Shown: positions 1-8,387 of the stretch, piece by piece | How the letters are laid out: each line of letters begins with the position of its first letter | Position numbering within the stretch: position 1 is the stretch's first letter | NCBI GenBank assembly: GCA_964607835.1 | Contig: CAZSLL010000002.1 | Coordinates: forward strand, 1-64,000 | From: DAOVFN01 sp964607835 | Lineage (GTDB): Archaea; Aenigmatarchaeota; Aenigmatarchaeia; QMZP01 | Reading direction: 5' to 3' | DNA length: 64,000 bases | Position numbers and translations under genes: made by a program | Notes under the pieces: model-generated | The model's database searches: none | What the model was told of the DNA's origin: nothing | What the model saw: the letters and a program-made list of their open reading frames with translations, nothing else

Positions 1-253
1 TGTAGAGCACGGCCTCCTGCACAGAGACGGATGGGCTGGAGTTGGTGAATCCCATGTCCACTGTGGGAGAGTCCCAGGGCGGATTGATTGCTATGTCCTT
101 CTTTACCATGTAATACGGGTTGTAGGTCGCAGACGTCACGTAGCCTGTGCTGTCGTGTATCCTCACCGTTACCGCGCCGGCGGCGGGAAGCGTAAGCACG
201 AGGTAGCACGCCACCACCGCCACTGCCTCCATGAGCAGGCTTTCAGGTCTCAT
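1..253 (-). CDS. Exported protein, 3' end beyond window
   Basis: The visible 84 codons begin MRPESLLMEAVAVVACYL and form a typical signal peptide or N-terminal membrane anchor (hydrophobic residues about 9-26, then an Ala-Gly-Ala stretch), followed by a polar region with several Asn-Ser/Thr pairs. The ATG at 253 lies 5 bp after the stop of the upstream cysteine-rich protein gene. GGGGTGA, a good archaeal ribosome-binding site, sits just before it and inside the end of that gene, so the two are almost certainly co-transcribed and translationally coupled. I do not recognise the family. The rest of the gene is off the left edge. Confidence 0.7.
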   Translation of the reverse strand, partial: MRPESLLMEAVAVVACYLVLTLPAAGAVTVRIHDSTGYVTSATYNPYYMVKKDIAINPPWDSPTVDMGFTNSSPSVSVQEAVLY

Positions 254-257
254 GTGC

Positions 258-2615
258 TCACCCCGAACATATCACCCTTATTCCGCAGGATGCCTCCACA
301 CTCTCCAGGTAGCCCAGGACCTCGTCCCTGTCGCAGCAGGTGGTGCAGGGCGGATTCAGGGAACCCCCGCACGCCTGGCCGCATGAACCTCCCACCGGGC
401 ACTGGCAGAACATGGAGGAACTTCCCCCGCATGACTCCACTATGCCCCGGAGGTTGCTGCACGTGCACCCCGCTTCGCTCAGGACCACTGTGGTGGATAT
501 GTGCTTCTCCTCTGTGACAGGATCGAGCTCGCATTTTCCCATTGCGCTGAGCAGGCAGCTGGACTCCCCTGCCGTGAGTTCCTGGTTTCCGTAGTCCATC
601 CTGCCCGGCGCCCTCACAGGGGTGTAGCTGTATAGCTCTGTCACCCCCTCCTCGAGGAAGAACCCGCTGTAGTCCAGCCCGCCGTTGACCATGTAGTTGT
701 TGTCAGGGTTGTACATCCTTGACTTCACTGAGTAGGAGTAGCCTGACGGGAGGTAGGGCATCACTGCGCTCTCCCTGGGCGGGGCGTAGCAGCCCTGGGC
801 ACAGGCCTTGCAGGCCGTGAGTATCTGGCTGCTCATGCTCTCGTTGGCGCTCTCTGCCTCCCCTGAATTCTCGCTGCAGAACTCGCACTCAGGCGTGTCC
901 CTGCAGCCCTGTGGCACATTCTCTGTGTCCATGTTGGACACCGGCATGTTCAGGTTTCCGTTGTCCAGCTCCAGCACGGCGTATTCCCTGTCAATGAGGC
1001 CGGTGCTGCACTGGTGCATGGTCTCCTCTGTGATGGAGCACTCCTCTGCGCAGGCATAGCAGGACACCAGCTCCTTCTCCCCCTGGGCGTTGGTCCTGTA
1101 GCCCTGCCTGGTAATGGTCACGTCCCTGAAATGGAAGGTCACAGGGTCGACCCGGTTCAGGGTGACACTGAACCCGCTCTCCATGCTGGGTGCGGGCACC
1201 TCCTGCCTGAAGAACTCCAGGCCCTCGCCGTGGTACACCACGAGCTCGTGGCTTCCGCACCTTATGTCAGACTCAAGAATCCCGTTCGGCCCGGTCTCAC
1301 CCAGCGGGCAGCTTCCGTAAACCACGAACGCCCCCTCCAGGGGCTCGCCGTCAGAGCCCGTGACCTTGACGCTCCCCCTGCACGATGCGTCAGCGCACTC
1401 CGCAGGCATGCCCCCATTGCCGTGTCCCGGCGTGGGCCCGGGGCCGACCCACGAGGAGCACGCGCCGGGTTCCATCATCTCGTCCCCCCTGTCTGTCACT
1501 GCCACCTCGCTGGCCATGTTGAAGCTGTGGCCCGTGTAGGGGTCCCTGACCCTGATTATGAAGGGATAGCTGAAGTCATATGCGTGGTTGAATGATGCCG
1601 TGCATATGGGGATGGTGTATCCCCCGTGGGAGAGCATCCTGAAGTTGGTCTCGAATATGAAGTCCATGACGCTGAAGTACCAGTCGTCCGCCACCGCGGT
1701 CCTGATGTCCAGGTCGCCGTAGGACTCGCCGTTGAGGTCCTGGATAGCAAAGGTCTTGGGCCCGCCCGAGGCAGGCTGCATGGGCTGCCACCACTCTGTG
1801 GAGGTCATGACATACTCCAGTATGCCCAGCAGGAACCCGTTTATCTGGTTCGGGTTCCTGTATATGACCTCCCCGCATTGTGTGAGAACCCCTGAGGTGG
1901 GAAGCTGGACGTGGATGTCCTCACCCTCCATCCTCTTTGAGAAATATATGGCAGATATGGTGAACACGTCGAAGTACCGGTTCTCTGCAGACGCCTCTGC
2001 GAAGTCCCTTCCAAATGAGTATATCCTCCCGAAATTGGTCCTGACCGAAACCTCGTATGGGTAGAGGTCTGCGGGAAGGGTGTGATTCCTGACCGTGGTG
2101 GGAAGGGTTAAGGCCACGTCAATCTGCTCGGGCTCGAAGGGGTCGTCCCCCTTGATGTCCACAGAGGCCCTGGCCCGGGAGGCCTGGAAGGACACCCTGT
2201 TCCCGTACTGCTCCTCTATGTCGTCCAGGCCCTGCTTTACCATGTGCTCGATGGAGCGCTCCATGGAGATGGTGATTTCCTCTATGGATGGGTACATGGC
2301 GCTGTCGCACCTCTGCCAGAAGGGGACCCCTGTGAGAAGGAAGTTGGTGTAGGGCACGCTTGAATATGTCCCGGAGATCCCGGGCACTGGCTCCTCTAGA
2401 TACCCTCCGTGGGCCATTATTTCAGCCAGGGTCTCGTCAGTGGCATCCCTGAGGGAGTTCTGCACGCTCTGGGCCACCTGCTTCTGCTGGGCGTAAACGC
2501 CCTCGGGCAGGGGCTGGGACACGATTCCGCTTCCGGCGAGAGAATAGACCGCCACCACTACTGCAAGGAAAACCACGCCCAGGATAACGATGAGTTCTGT
2601 CTGCCCTTTCATCAT
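258..2615 (-). CDS. Cys-rich secreted protein with class III signal peptide
   Basis: A 785-residue protein. It opens with MMKGQTELIVILGVVFLAVV, the archaeal class III (pilin-like) layout: short basic stretch, Gly-Gln-Thr-Glu, then a hydrophobic helix. In this class the signal is cut before the helix by a prepilin-type peptidase (EppA/PibD family), leaving the helix as anchor or assembly domain. The rest is predicted extracellular. The last 300 residues are very rich in cysteine, with CxxC and CxxxC groups (around SCYACAEEC, ACKACAQGC, CTTCC), suggesting a disulfide-bonded structure or metal binding. A stretch near residue 410 resembles a carboxypeptidase-regulatory-like Ig fold. Either of the first two ATGs could be used. 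A TATA-like TTATTTATA about 30 bp upstream implies a very short or absent leader. First gene of a two-gene unit with the exported protein at 1-253. Function unknown. Confidence 0.85.
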   Translation of the reverse strand: MMKGQTELIVILGVVFLAVVVAVYSLAGSGIVSQPLPEGVYAQQKQVAQSVQNSLRDATDETLAEIMAHGGYLEEPVPGISGTYSSVPYTNFLLTGVPFWQRCDSAMYPSIEEITISMERSIEHMVKQGLDDIEEQYGNRVSFQASRARASVDIKGDDPFEPEQIDVALTLPTTVRNHTLPADLYPYEVSVRTNFGRIYSFGRDFAEASAENRYFDVFTISAIYFSKRMEGEDIHVQLPTSGVLTQCGEVIYRNPNQINGFLLGILEYVMTSTEWWQPMQPASGGPKTFAIQDLNGESYGDLDIRTAVADDWYFSVMDFIFETNFRMLSHGGYTIPICTASFNHAYDFSYPFIIRVRDPYTGHSFNMASEVAVTDRGDEMMEPGACSSWVGPGPTPGHGNGGMPAECADASCRGSVKVTGSDGEPLEGAFVVYGSCPLGETGPNGILESDIRCGSHELVVYHGEGLEFFRQEVPAPSMESGFSVTLNRVDPVTFHFRDVTITRQGYRTNAQGEKELVSCYACAEECSITEETMHQCSTGLIDREYAVLELDNGNLNMPVSNMDTENVPQGCRDTPECEFCSENSGEAESANESMSSQILTACKACAQGCYAPPRESAVMPYLPSGYSYSVKSRMYNPDNNYMVNGGLDYSGFFLEEGVTELYSYTPVRAPGRMDYGNQELTAGESSCLLSAMGKCELDPVTEEKHISTTVVLSEAGCTCSNLRGIVESCGGSSSMFCQCPVGGSCGQACGGSLNPPCTTCCDRDEVLGYLESVEASCGIRVICSG

Positions 2616-2650
2616 ATATAATTATATAACTGTTCCTCTGTATAAATAAC
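2612..2650. promoter_or_regulatory. Divergent promoter region
   Basis: AT-rich island between two divergent genes. Read on the minus strand, TTATTTATA (2649-2641) lies about 30 bp before the start at 2615 and would give a nearly leaderless mRNA. Read on the plus strand, TATAAATAA (2641-2649) or TATATAATTATATA (about 2614-2628) can serve the alanyl-tRNA synthetase gene at 2692, whose GGTGG ribosome-binding site lies at about 2682-2686. Confidence 0.55.
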
Positions 2651-2691
2651 TTCAAACCGCATGATATCAAACACGCCGGAAAGGTGGCAGC

Positions 2692-5622
2692 ATGATTAAC
2701 AAGGAAAGCCTAATGGAGACCTTCAGGAAGGCCCCTGAGAAGTACTGGAAGGTTGAGCTCTTCGCCAGGGAGGGCTTCGAGAGAAAGAGGTGCCCCTCGT
2801 GCGGCAAGTTCTACTGGACCCTGGACCCTGAGAGGGACTCCTGCGGGGACCCGCCGTGCGAGGAGTACGGGTTCATAGGGAAGCCCATAACCAGGGTCAA
2901 GTGGGACTACGTGGAGGCATGGAGGGCCTTCGAGCGATTCTTCCGGAAGAATGGCCATGCCTCTGTACCCAGGTACCCGGTCATAGACCGCTGGAGGCCT
3001 GACCTCTACTTCACCATAGCGTCCATCCAGGACTTCCAGAGGCTGGACAAGGGCAACATGGTGTTCGAGTACCCTGCCAACCCCCTGGTGGTTCCGCAGG
3101 TGTGCCTGAGGTTCCCTGACATCCAGAACGTGGGGGTGACTGGAAGGCACCACACATCCTTCACCATGGCGGGCCAGCACGCCTTCGGCCACCCCAAAGA
3201 GGGCTACTTCAAGGACCGCTGCATTGAGCTCAACTTCGATTTCCTGCACAACGTCATGGGCATACCCAAGAGGGACATGGTGTACGTGGAGTCCCTGTGG
3301 GCCATGCCTGACCTTTCTGCGTTCGGTCCGTCCATGGAGACCCTATCCAAGGGGCTGGAGCTCGTTAACTCCGTGTTCATGCAGTTCACCAAGACAGGCT
3401 CCTCGTTCAGCGAGCTCCCTGTCAAGGTCATTGACGTGGGATGGGGGCATGAGAGGCTGGTGTGGTTCAGCCAGGGCACCCCCACCGGCTACGACGCGGT
3501 GTTCGGGCCGGTCATCGACGCCCTCAAGAAGAGGGCAGGACTCAAGGGAAATGAGCTCCTGGACCGCTACGCTGTCCTTGCCGGGAACCTGGACATAGAC
3601 GAGGCTAGGAACATCAGGAAGGTCAGGGAGCAGATAGCCGGACAGCTCGGGGTCACGGTGAAGGAGCTCAACGAGCTCGTGGAGCCCTCACAGGCCCTGT
3701 ACGCCATAACCGACCATGTCAAGAGCCTGCTCTTCGCCATAGCGGACGGGGGCATACCCTCAAACGTGGGAGGGGGCTACAACCTCAGGGTGCTGGTCAG
3801 GCGGATGCTCTCCTTCATAAATGACTTCCAGTTCGATGTTGACCCGGTCAAGGTTGCCGAGCTCCACATCTCCCATTTAAGGCCAATGTTCCCTGAGCTC
3901 TCTGCAGGGCTTGACAATTTCGCCAGAATCCTTGATATAGAGAGGGAGAGATACGAGAAGACCCTGGAGAAGGCAGGTTCCCTCATCCAGAGGGAGCTGA
4001 AGTCAGGGAAGGGGAAGCTCGATGCTGACACCATGGCCAGGCTCTACACCTCCAATGGCATAACCCCTGAGCTCGTGGAGAGGGTCGCAAGGGAGCAGGG
4101 CGTTGACTTCTCCCCTCCAGAGGACTTCTACTCCAGGATAACCGAGCAGCACATGTCAGGGGCGAGGGACAAGGAGGACACCCTTGATGTGGAGGTCTCC
4201 GGAATCCCCAAGACCAGGACACTGTTCTACGAGAAGCCCTACCAGAGGGAGTTCGATGCAAAGGTGGTAGCCAGGATGGGGAACTGGGTTGCCCTTGACA
4301 GGACACTGTTCTACGCAGAGGGAGGGGGCCAGCTCTCTGACGTGGGGACCATATGGCACGGCGAAAAGGACTACAAGGTCATGGACGTCCAGAAGCTCGA
4401 GGATGTCATACTGCACAAGCTGGACAGGCCCGGAAAGCTCAGGAAGGGTGACCATGTCAGGGGAGAGATTAGCTGGGAGAGGAGGCACACCCTCATGAAG
4501 ATGCACACCTGCACCCACCTCCTGGCAGGGGCTACCAGGCGGGTCATCGGCTCCCACATATGGCAGGCAGGGGCCAAGAAGGGCCTGGAGGCCTCCAGGA
4601 TTGATGTCACCCACTACATGCCCTTCACCCACGAGGAGCTCAGGGAAATCGAGGACCTGGCCAACGACATGGTGAAGAAGGACCAGCCCGTGAAGGCAGA
4701 GTTCATGCCCAGGGGGGAGGCAGAGAAGGCCTACGGTTTCACACTCTACCAGGGAGGGGCCTCGCCAGGGAAGATGGTGAGGGTGGTCAACACGGCCGGC
4801 GGCTTCGATATCGAGGCCTGCGGAGGGACCCACCTCAGGAGCACGGGCGAGATAGGGCTAATCAAGATAATAAGGTCAGAGCGCATCCAGGACGGGGTGA
4901 ACCGGCTGGAGTACACCTGCGGAAGCCCGGCCTACGATTATCTTTCGAGGCAGGAGGCGGCTGCAAAGGAAATCATAAGCACCCTGTCTGACACCCCCTT
5001 CGCGGGCAAGGCCCTGCAGAGCATAAAGACCGAGGGCGATGTGTCCCAGGACATCCAGGCCGCTTCTGCCGTCCTGTCAGTGGACCCCCCTGCCCTGGCC
5101 AGAACTTTCGGGCGCTTTGCCAGGGAGATTTCTGAGGACCACGACAAGCTCAACAGCATGAGGAAGGCCATAGAGCTTGAGCCAAAGGAGCTCGATGAGG
5201 AGGCCTTTTTCCTCGACCGCTCAAAGAGGCCCTCGAGCATAAGGGACCTGGCAGAGCAGGTGTTCGCTGTCTGGAAGGACCAGAGGAAGGCCCTTGAGTC
5301 CATGACAGAGCAGACCGCCCGCGACAAGGCCTCCCGCCTGGTCAGGAAGGCCAGGGGCAGCAGAATCCTGGACATAGTGGCAGGGGACAGGAAGGCCCTC
5401 ATCGAGATGGCCAACCAGGCACTGGAGACCAATCCGGGGCTCACTGTAATCCTGGCCAACCAGGCAGGTGACATAATCGCCATGAGCAGGGAGTCAGACG
5501 CCTCCAAGGCACTCAAGGAAATCCTGGAAAAAGCAGGAGGGACAGGAGGGGGAAGCCCAAGGCTGGCCCAGGGAAGGGTGGAGCTCTCCAAACTCATGAA
5601 GCTCATAGAAAGGGGCGGCTAA
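2692..5622 (+). CDS. alaS: Alanyl-tRNA synthetase, archaeal type
   Basis: Charges tRNA-Ala with alanine in the cytoplasm and hydrolyses mischarged Ser/Gly-tRNA-Ala. The 976-residue product has the archaeal N-terminal zinc module (Cys34, Cys37, Cys51, Cys56) before the class II catalytic core, where TGRHHTSFTMAGQHAFG and the following motifs are clear. The editing domain carries the metal-binding HxxxH (His605, His609) and CxxxH (Cys710, His714, within CGGTH). A C-terminal coiled-coil and DHHA1-like region closes the protein. Length is at the upper end for archaeal AlaRS. GGTGG precedes the ATG. Divergent from the secreted-protein pair and convergent, 15 bp apart, with the thioredoxin-like gene. 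Confidence 0.97.
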   Translation: MINKESLMETFRKAPEKYWKVELFAREGFERKRCPSCGKFYWTLDPERDSCGDPPCEEYGFIGKPITRVKWDYVEAWRAFERFFRKNGHASVPRYPVIDRWRPDLYFTIASIQDFQRLDKGNMVFEYPANPLVVPQVCLRFPDIQNVGVTGRHHTSFTMAGQHAFGHPKEGYFKDRCIELNFDFLHNVMGIPKRDMVYVESLWAMPDLSAFGPSMETLSKGLELVNSVFMQFTKTGSSFSELPVKVIDVGWGHERLVWFSQGTPTGYDAVFGPVIDALKKRAGLKGNELLDRYAVLAGNLDIDEARNIRKVREQIAGQLGVTVKELNELVEPSQALYAITDHVKSLLFAIADGGIPSNVGGGYNLRVLVRRMLSFINDFQFDVDPVKVAELHISHLRPMFPELSAGLDNFARILDIERERYEKTLEKAGSLIQRELKSGKGKLDADTMARLYTSNGITPELVERVAREQGVDFSPPEDFYSRITEQHMSGARDKEDTLDVEVSGIPKTRTLFYEKPYQREFDAKVVARMGNWVALDRTLFYAEGGGQLSDVGTIWHGEKDYKVMDVQKLEDVILHKLDRPGKLRKGDHVRGEISWERRHTLMKMHTCTHLLAGATRRVIGSHIWQAGAKKGLEASRIDVTHYMPFTHEELREIEDLANDMVKKDQPVKAEFMPRGEAEKAYGFTLYQGGASPGKMVRVVNTAGGFDIEACGGTHLRSTGEIGLIKIIRSERIQDGVNRLEYTCGSPAYDYLSRQEAAAKEIISTLSDTPFAGKALQSIKTEGDVSQDIQAASAVLSVDPPALARTFGRFAREISEDHDKLNSMRKAIELEPKELDEEAFFLDRSKRPSSIRDLAEQVFAVWKDQRKALESMTEQTARDKASRLVRKARGSRILDIVAGDRKALIEMANQALETNPGLTVILANQAGDIIAMSRESDASKALKEILEKAGGTGGGSPRLAQGRVELSKLMKLIERGG

Positions 5623-5637
5623 ACTGCCAAATTTACA

Positions 5638-6081
5638 CTAATACTCCATCAGGAGGCAGGTCCTGGGCTGGGCAATGGCTATGCCGCAGAAATCGCCTAT
5701 CAGGGAATCGTAATCCAGGCTCCTTCCCTCGAGGTCCACTATCTGGCCGCTGGCCCCTATCATGTCCAGCCTGGTCTCGTTGCCCTGGACAGCGTTCAGG
5801 ACCGCGTATCCCTCGAGCCTTCCCACGAACTCCTCGAGCTGTGCGTTCTTCTCCAGGCAGTCAGCGCAGTCCTCTGTGTAGAAGTGCTCTATGAGCACCC
5901 TTCCGTTCTGGAGTATGTATATCTGCTCCTCTGTGCTCAGGGGTTCCCTTATCACCAGGGGAATCTCCCTCTGCTCTGGCTGGCTGCTGAAGTTGGCGCT
6001 GTTCATTGCGAACCCTGCCACTGACATAACCATTATGACCAGTATGAATATGGCCGCTGCGGGCTTCATTGTGGCTCCCAT
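5638..6081 (-). CDS. Membrane-anchored thioredoxin-like protein
   Basis: A 147-residue protein. It has an N-terminal hydrophobic segment (residues about 7-25) that should export and anchor it, then a thioredoxin-like region with HFYTEDCADCLEK, where Cys72-Ala-Asp-Cys75 is the candidate redox pair. Two more cysteines near the C terminus could form a second pair. It may act as an extracytoplasmic thiol oxidase or isomerase, fitting the cysteine-rich secreted protein nearby and the cysteine-bearing modules of the giant surface protein; that link is inference. I chose ATG 6081 because GGTGA lies 5 bp upstream. A GTG three codons earlier overlaps that site and is less likely. Confidence 0.75.
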   Translation of the reverse strand: MGATMKPAAAIFILVIMVMSVAGFAMNSANFSSQPEQREIPLVIREPLSTEEQIYILQNGRVLIEHFYTEDCADCLEKNAQLEEFVGRLEGYAVLNAVQGNETRLDMIGASGQIVDLEGRSLDYDSLIGDFCGIAIAQPRTCLLMEY

Positions 6082-6136
6082 ATCAATCACCTTTAAGCAG
6101 GCCCTGCCTGCTCAAGGAAAATAGTGGCCTCTGTAC

Positions 6137-6655
6137 TTAAAACCTTTCCTGGTGCACGAAGTCCTTGAGTGGCCACCTCTCGGGCTTTTGCGGTTTCACT
6201 GACGGATACCCGATAGGAATCATGGCAACAGGCCTCACATGCTCCGGGATGGCCAGTGCCTCCCTGACCGCGCCCTCGTCAAATCCCCCGACCCAGCACG
6301 AGCCCAGTCCCCTGTCCCAGGCCGCCAGCATGATGTTCTGGCAGGCCGCGGCGCTGTCCTGCAGGGAGTAAAGGTTCCTTCCCCGCTCCCCGTAGCGCCC
6401 GGCCTTCCTCATGTTTGCGCACACAACTATGACCAGGGGGGCTTTCTCCAGCATGGTTTGTCCCATGGCCGCCTCTGCAAGCCTTTTCCTGCTCTCAGGC
6501 CTTCTGACGACTATGAAATCCCAGTCCTGGCAGTTTCCTGCTGAGGGAGCTGCTATGCCTGCCTGCAGAATCTCGTCCACGAGCATGTCCTGGACAGGGT
6601 CAGGCCTGAACTCCCTGACAGACGCCCTCTCCATTATGCATTTCATGGCTTCCAT
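6137..6655 (-). CDS. Nitroreductase-family FMN oxidoreductase
   Basis: A 172-residue protein of the nitroreductase superfamily. It opens with the FMN-binding signature (ERASVREFRPDPV), followed by AAPSAGNCQDWDFIVV and the late QNIMLAAWDRGLGSCWVGGF motif that is diagnostic of this fold. Members are homodimers using NAD(P)H to reduce quinones, nitro compounds, flavins or pathway-specific substrates; the substrate here cannot be read from sequence. I start it at ATG 6655. The open frame extends upstream to 6769, but that part overlaps the divergent PHP gene and lacks family similarity, and a TATA-like TATTATTAAT lies about 30 bp before 6655. Confidence 0.9.
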   Translation of the reverse strand: MEAMKCIMERASVREFRPDPVQDMLVDEILQAGIAAPSAGNCQDWDFIVVRRPESRKRLAEAAMGQTMLEKAPLVIVVCANMRKAGRYGERGRNLYSLQDSAAACQNIMLAAWDRGLGSCWVGGFDEGAVREALAIPEHVRPVAMIPIGYPSVKPQKPERWPLKDFVHQERF

Positions 6656-6663
6656 TGTTCCAC

Positions 6664-6693
6664 TATTTAATTTTGAGCCCCTGATTAATAATA
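6664..6693. promoter_or_regulatory. Divergent promoter region
   Basis: The 48-bp gap between the divergent nitroreductase and PHP genes contains TATTTAATTTT (6665-6675, plus strand, about 30 bp before ATG 6704) and TATTATTAAT on the minus strand (6692-6683, about 30 bp before ATG 6655). Both would give short leaders. Confidence 0.45.
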
Positions 6694-6703
6694 GGGATTC
6701 TTC

Positions 6704-7342
6704 ATGAAGACTTGGGAAAGATACAGGGACATGCTTCCCTGGGCTGACCTTCACGTGCACACCAGCCACACCGAGGGCATGAGCTCTGTTGGCGAGCTCT
6801 GCGACCAGGCCGTGAGGAACAACCTCAGGCTAATCGCATTCACAGAGCACGTCAGGAGGAGCCTTTCCTATGACTACTCCGCCCTGCTCAGTGACATAGA
6901 TGATGCCAGGAAGCGCTTTCCCGGGCTCACCATACTTTCTGGCTGCGAGGCCGCTGTCAGGGACACCGCGGGCACGCTTGACGTCTCCATGGAGGTGCTG
7001 GAAAGGGCTGACATAGTGGTGGCCAGCTTCCACGGCTTCCCATATGGGCACAAGCGTGAGTTCCTCTCTGCCCTCAGGGGGGCTTTAAGCAACCCCAGGG
7101 TGGACATATGGGGTCATCCCCAGACCTTCCTCAGGAACGTGGAGCTCTCGCCAAGCGAGACCAGGGAAATCCTGGAGCTCTGCAGGGACAGCAGGGTCAT
7201 GGTTGAGGACAGCCTCCAGAAGGCCTACAGAACCCCTCCGGGCTTCCTCAGCATGGCGCGGGAAGTGGGGGCTGTGGTGGCCACGAACTCTGACGCCCAC
7301 TCCAGTGACGAGCTGAGGTTCGTTCCCGCAGGTAAACAATAA
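6704..7342 (+). CDS. PHP-domain metal-dependent phosphoesterase
   Basis: A 212-residue polymerase-and-histidinol-phosphatase (PHP) protein. Metal-binding motif I is DLHVHTSHTEG (Asp15, His17, His19). FTEHV (Glu48, His49), a GCEAAVRD stretch, ASFHG, WGHPQ and the final ATNSDAHSSDE complete the expected metal-site order. PHP enzymes are tri- or binuclear phosphoesterases, including histidinol phosphatases and nucleases. The short stand-alone form does not say which substrate is used. Nitroreductase lies divergently; the GlcNAc-1-P transferase gene follows 36 bp downstream with its own TATA box. Confidence 0.88.
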   Translation: MKTWERYRDMLPWADLHVHTSHTEGMSSVGELCDQAVRNNLRLIAFTEHVRRSLSYDYSALLSDIDDARKRFPGLTILSGCEAAVRDTAGTLDVSMEVLERADIVVASFHGFPYGHKREFLSALRGALSNPRVDIWGHPQTFLRNVELSPSETREILELCRDSRVMVEDSLQKAYRTPPGFLSMAREVGAVVATNSDAHSSDELRFVPAGKQ

Positions 7343-7346
7343 ATTG

Positions 7347-7356
7347 TTTATAAACA
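7347..7356 (+). promoter_or_regulatory. TATA box of the glycan operon
   Basis: GTTTATAAAC is centred about 27 bp before ATG 7379, so transcription should start at or very near the start codon (leaderless mRNA). No clear Shine-Dalgarno precedes that ATG, unlike the genes inside the operon. Confidence 0.5.
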
Positions 7357-7378
7357 TTCCTACTGTTATGGGATTTGC

Positions 7379-8383
7379 ATGATGTACACCCTTCTCGCTG
7401 CCTTGCTCGCCTTTCTGCTCACCCTTGCACTGACCCCGGCCTGGATAAGGAGGGCCAGAAGAAAGGGCCTGGTGGGCAGGGACATGAACAAGCATGACAG
7501 GCCAAAGGTGGCTGAGTCAGGGGGAATCACTGTATTCCTGGCCTTCCTTGTCACCATGCCCCTGGTGCTCTACTCGTTCTGGCTCTCAGGGGACCAGGTG
7601 GCCTTCACGGTTACCCTGGCTTCCATGGCGTCACTCTTCATCATAGGCATAATCTCCTACCTGGACGACATCAGCGGGTGGAAGAAGGGATTCGTGCGCT
7701 GGAAGAAGCCCCTTCTCACGGTAATAGCCGTCCTCCCCCTCATACCCTTTCTCCTTGACAGGCTGGAGATAACCCTGGTGGGCCAGGCCATCCAGCTGCC
7801 CTGGCTGTTCTATCCCCTGGTCATGGTGCCCATAGGCTTCATAGTTGCCACCAACGCCGTGAACCTCCTGGGGGGATTCAACGGCCTGGAGGCCTCCCTT
7901 GCCATAATAGGGCTCTCCGCGCTGGCATGGTTCGCCCGGGGCACAGAGTTCTTTCCCATGCTCCTTGTCTCTGTGTCCGCCCTGGCGGCATTCCTGTGGT
8001 TCAACAGGTACCCCTCCAGGGTCTTCCCTGGAGACACCCTGACCTATTTCGTTGGGGGCCTCTTCGCAGTGGTGGCAGTCATGGGCAACTTCCAGTCCCT
8101 GACCATACTCATAATGGCCCCTTTCATACTGGAGGGGGCCATAAAGGCAAGGGAGATACATTACATATTCAGGAACAAGCAGATTTTCAGGCCAGAGTGC
8201 TTCGGTGTTCCTGACAAGGACAACAGGCTGGGCAACCCCTATCGCCAGACCTGGTCAGTGACCCACATTGCCATGCGCATTGTCAGGAGGCTCAAGGGCT
8301 CGTGCTACGAGAACGACGTCACTATACTGATAGCAGGGCTTTATGCCCTGTGGTGCCTTGGCCTGGTGTGGGTGTTCGGGTGA
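7379..8383 (+). CDS. GlcNAc-1-phosphate transferase, Alg7/AglH type
   Basis: A 334-residue polytopic membrane protein (about 9-10 hydrophobic helices) of the MraY/WecA/Alg7 family. Members transfer a HexNAc-1-phosphate from a UDP-sugar to a polyprenyl (dolichyl) phosphate on the cytoplasmic face, the first step of N-glycan assembly. Family signatures in order: KHDRPKVAESGGI, SYLDDISGW, ATNAVNLLGGFNGLEAS (the Alg7/archaeal form of the catalytic Asn-rich motif), FPGDTLTYFVGG and the late CFGVPDKDNRLGNP loop. First gene of a tight run with an ATP-grasp enzyme and a PIG-L deacetylase. It could begin N-glycosylation of the sequon-rich surface proteins encoded downstream. Confidence 0.9.
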   Translation: MMYTLLAALLAFLLTLALTPAWIRRARRKGLVGRDMNKHDRPKVAESGGITVFLAFLVTMPLVLYSFWLSGDQVAFTVTLASMASLFIIGIISYLDDISGWKKGFVRWKKPLLTVIAVLPLIPFLLDRLEITLVGQAIQLPWLFYPLVMVPIGFIVATNAVNLLGGFNGLEASLAIIGLSALAWFARGTEFFPMLLVSVSALAAFLWFNRYPSRVFPGDTLTYFVGGLFAVVAVMGNFQSLTILIMAPFILEGAIKAREIHYIFRNKQIFRPECFGVPDKDNRLGNPYRQTWSVTHIAMRIVRRLKGSCYENDVTILIAGLYALWCLGLVWVFG

Positions 8384-8387
8384 TTGC

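Noticed and set aside
6656..6769. Longer N terminus for the nitroreductase
   Set aside because: It overlaps the divergent PHP gene and lacks family similarity; the TATA-like box favours the start at 6655.
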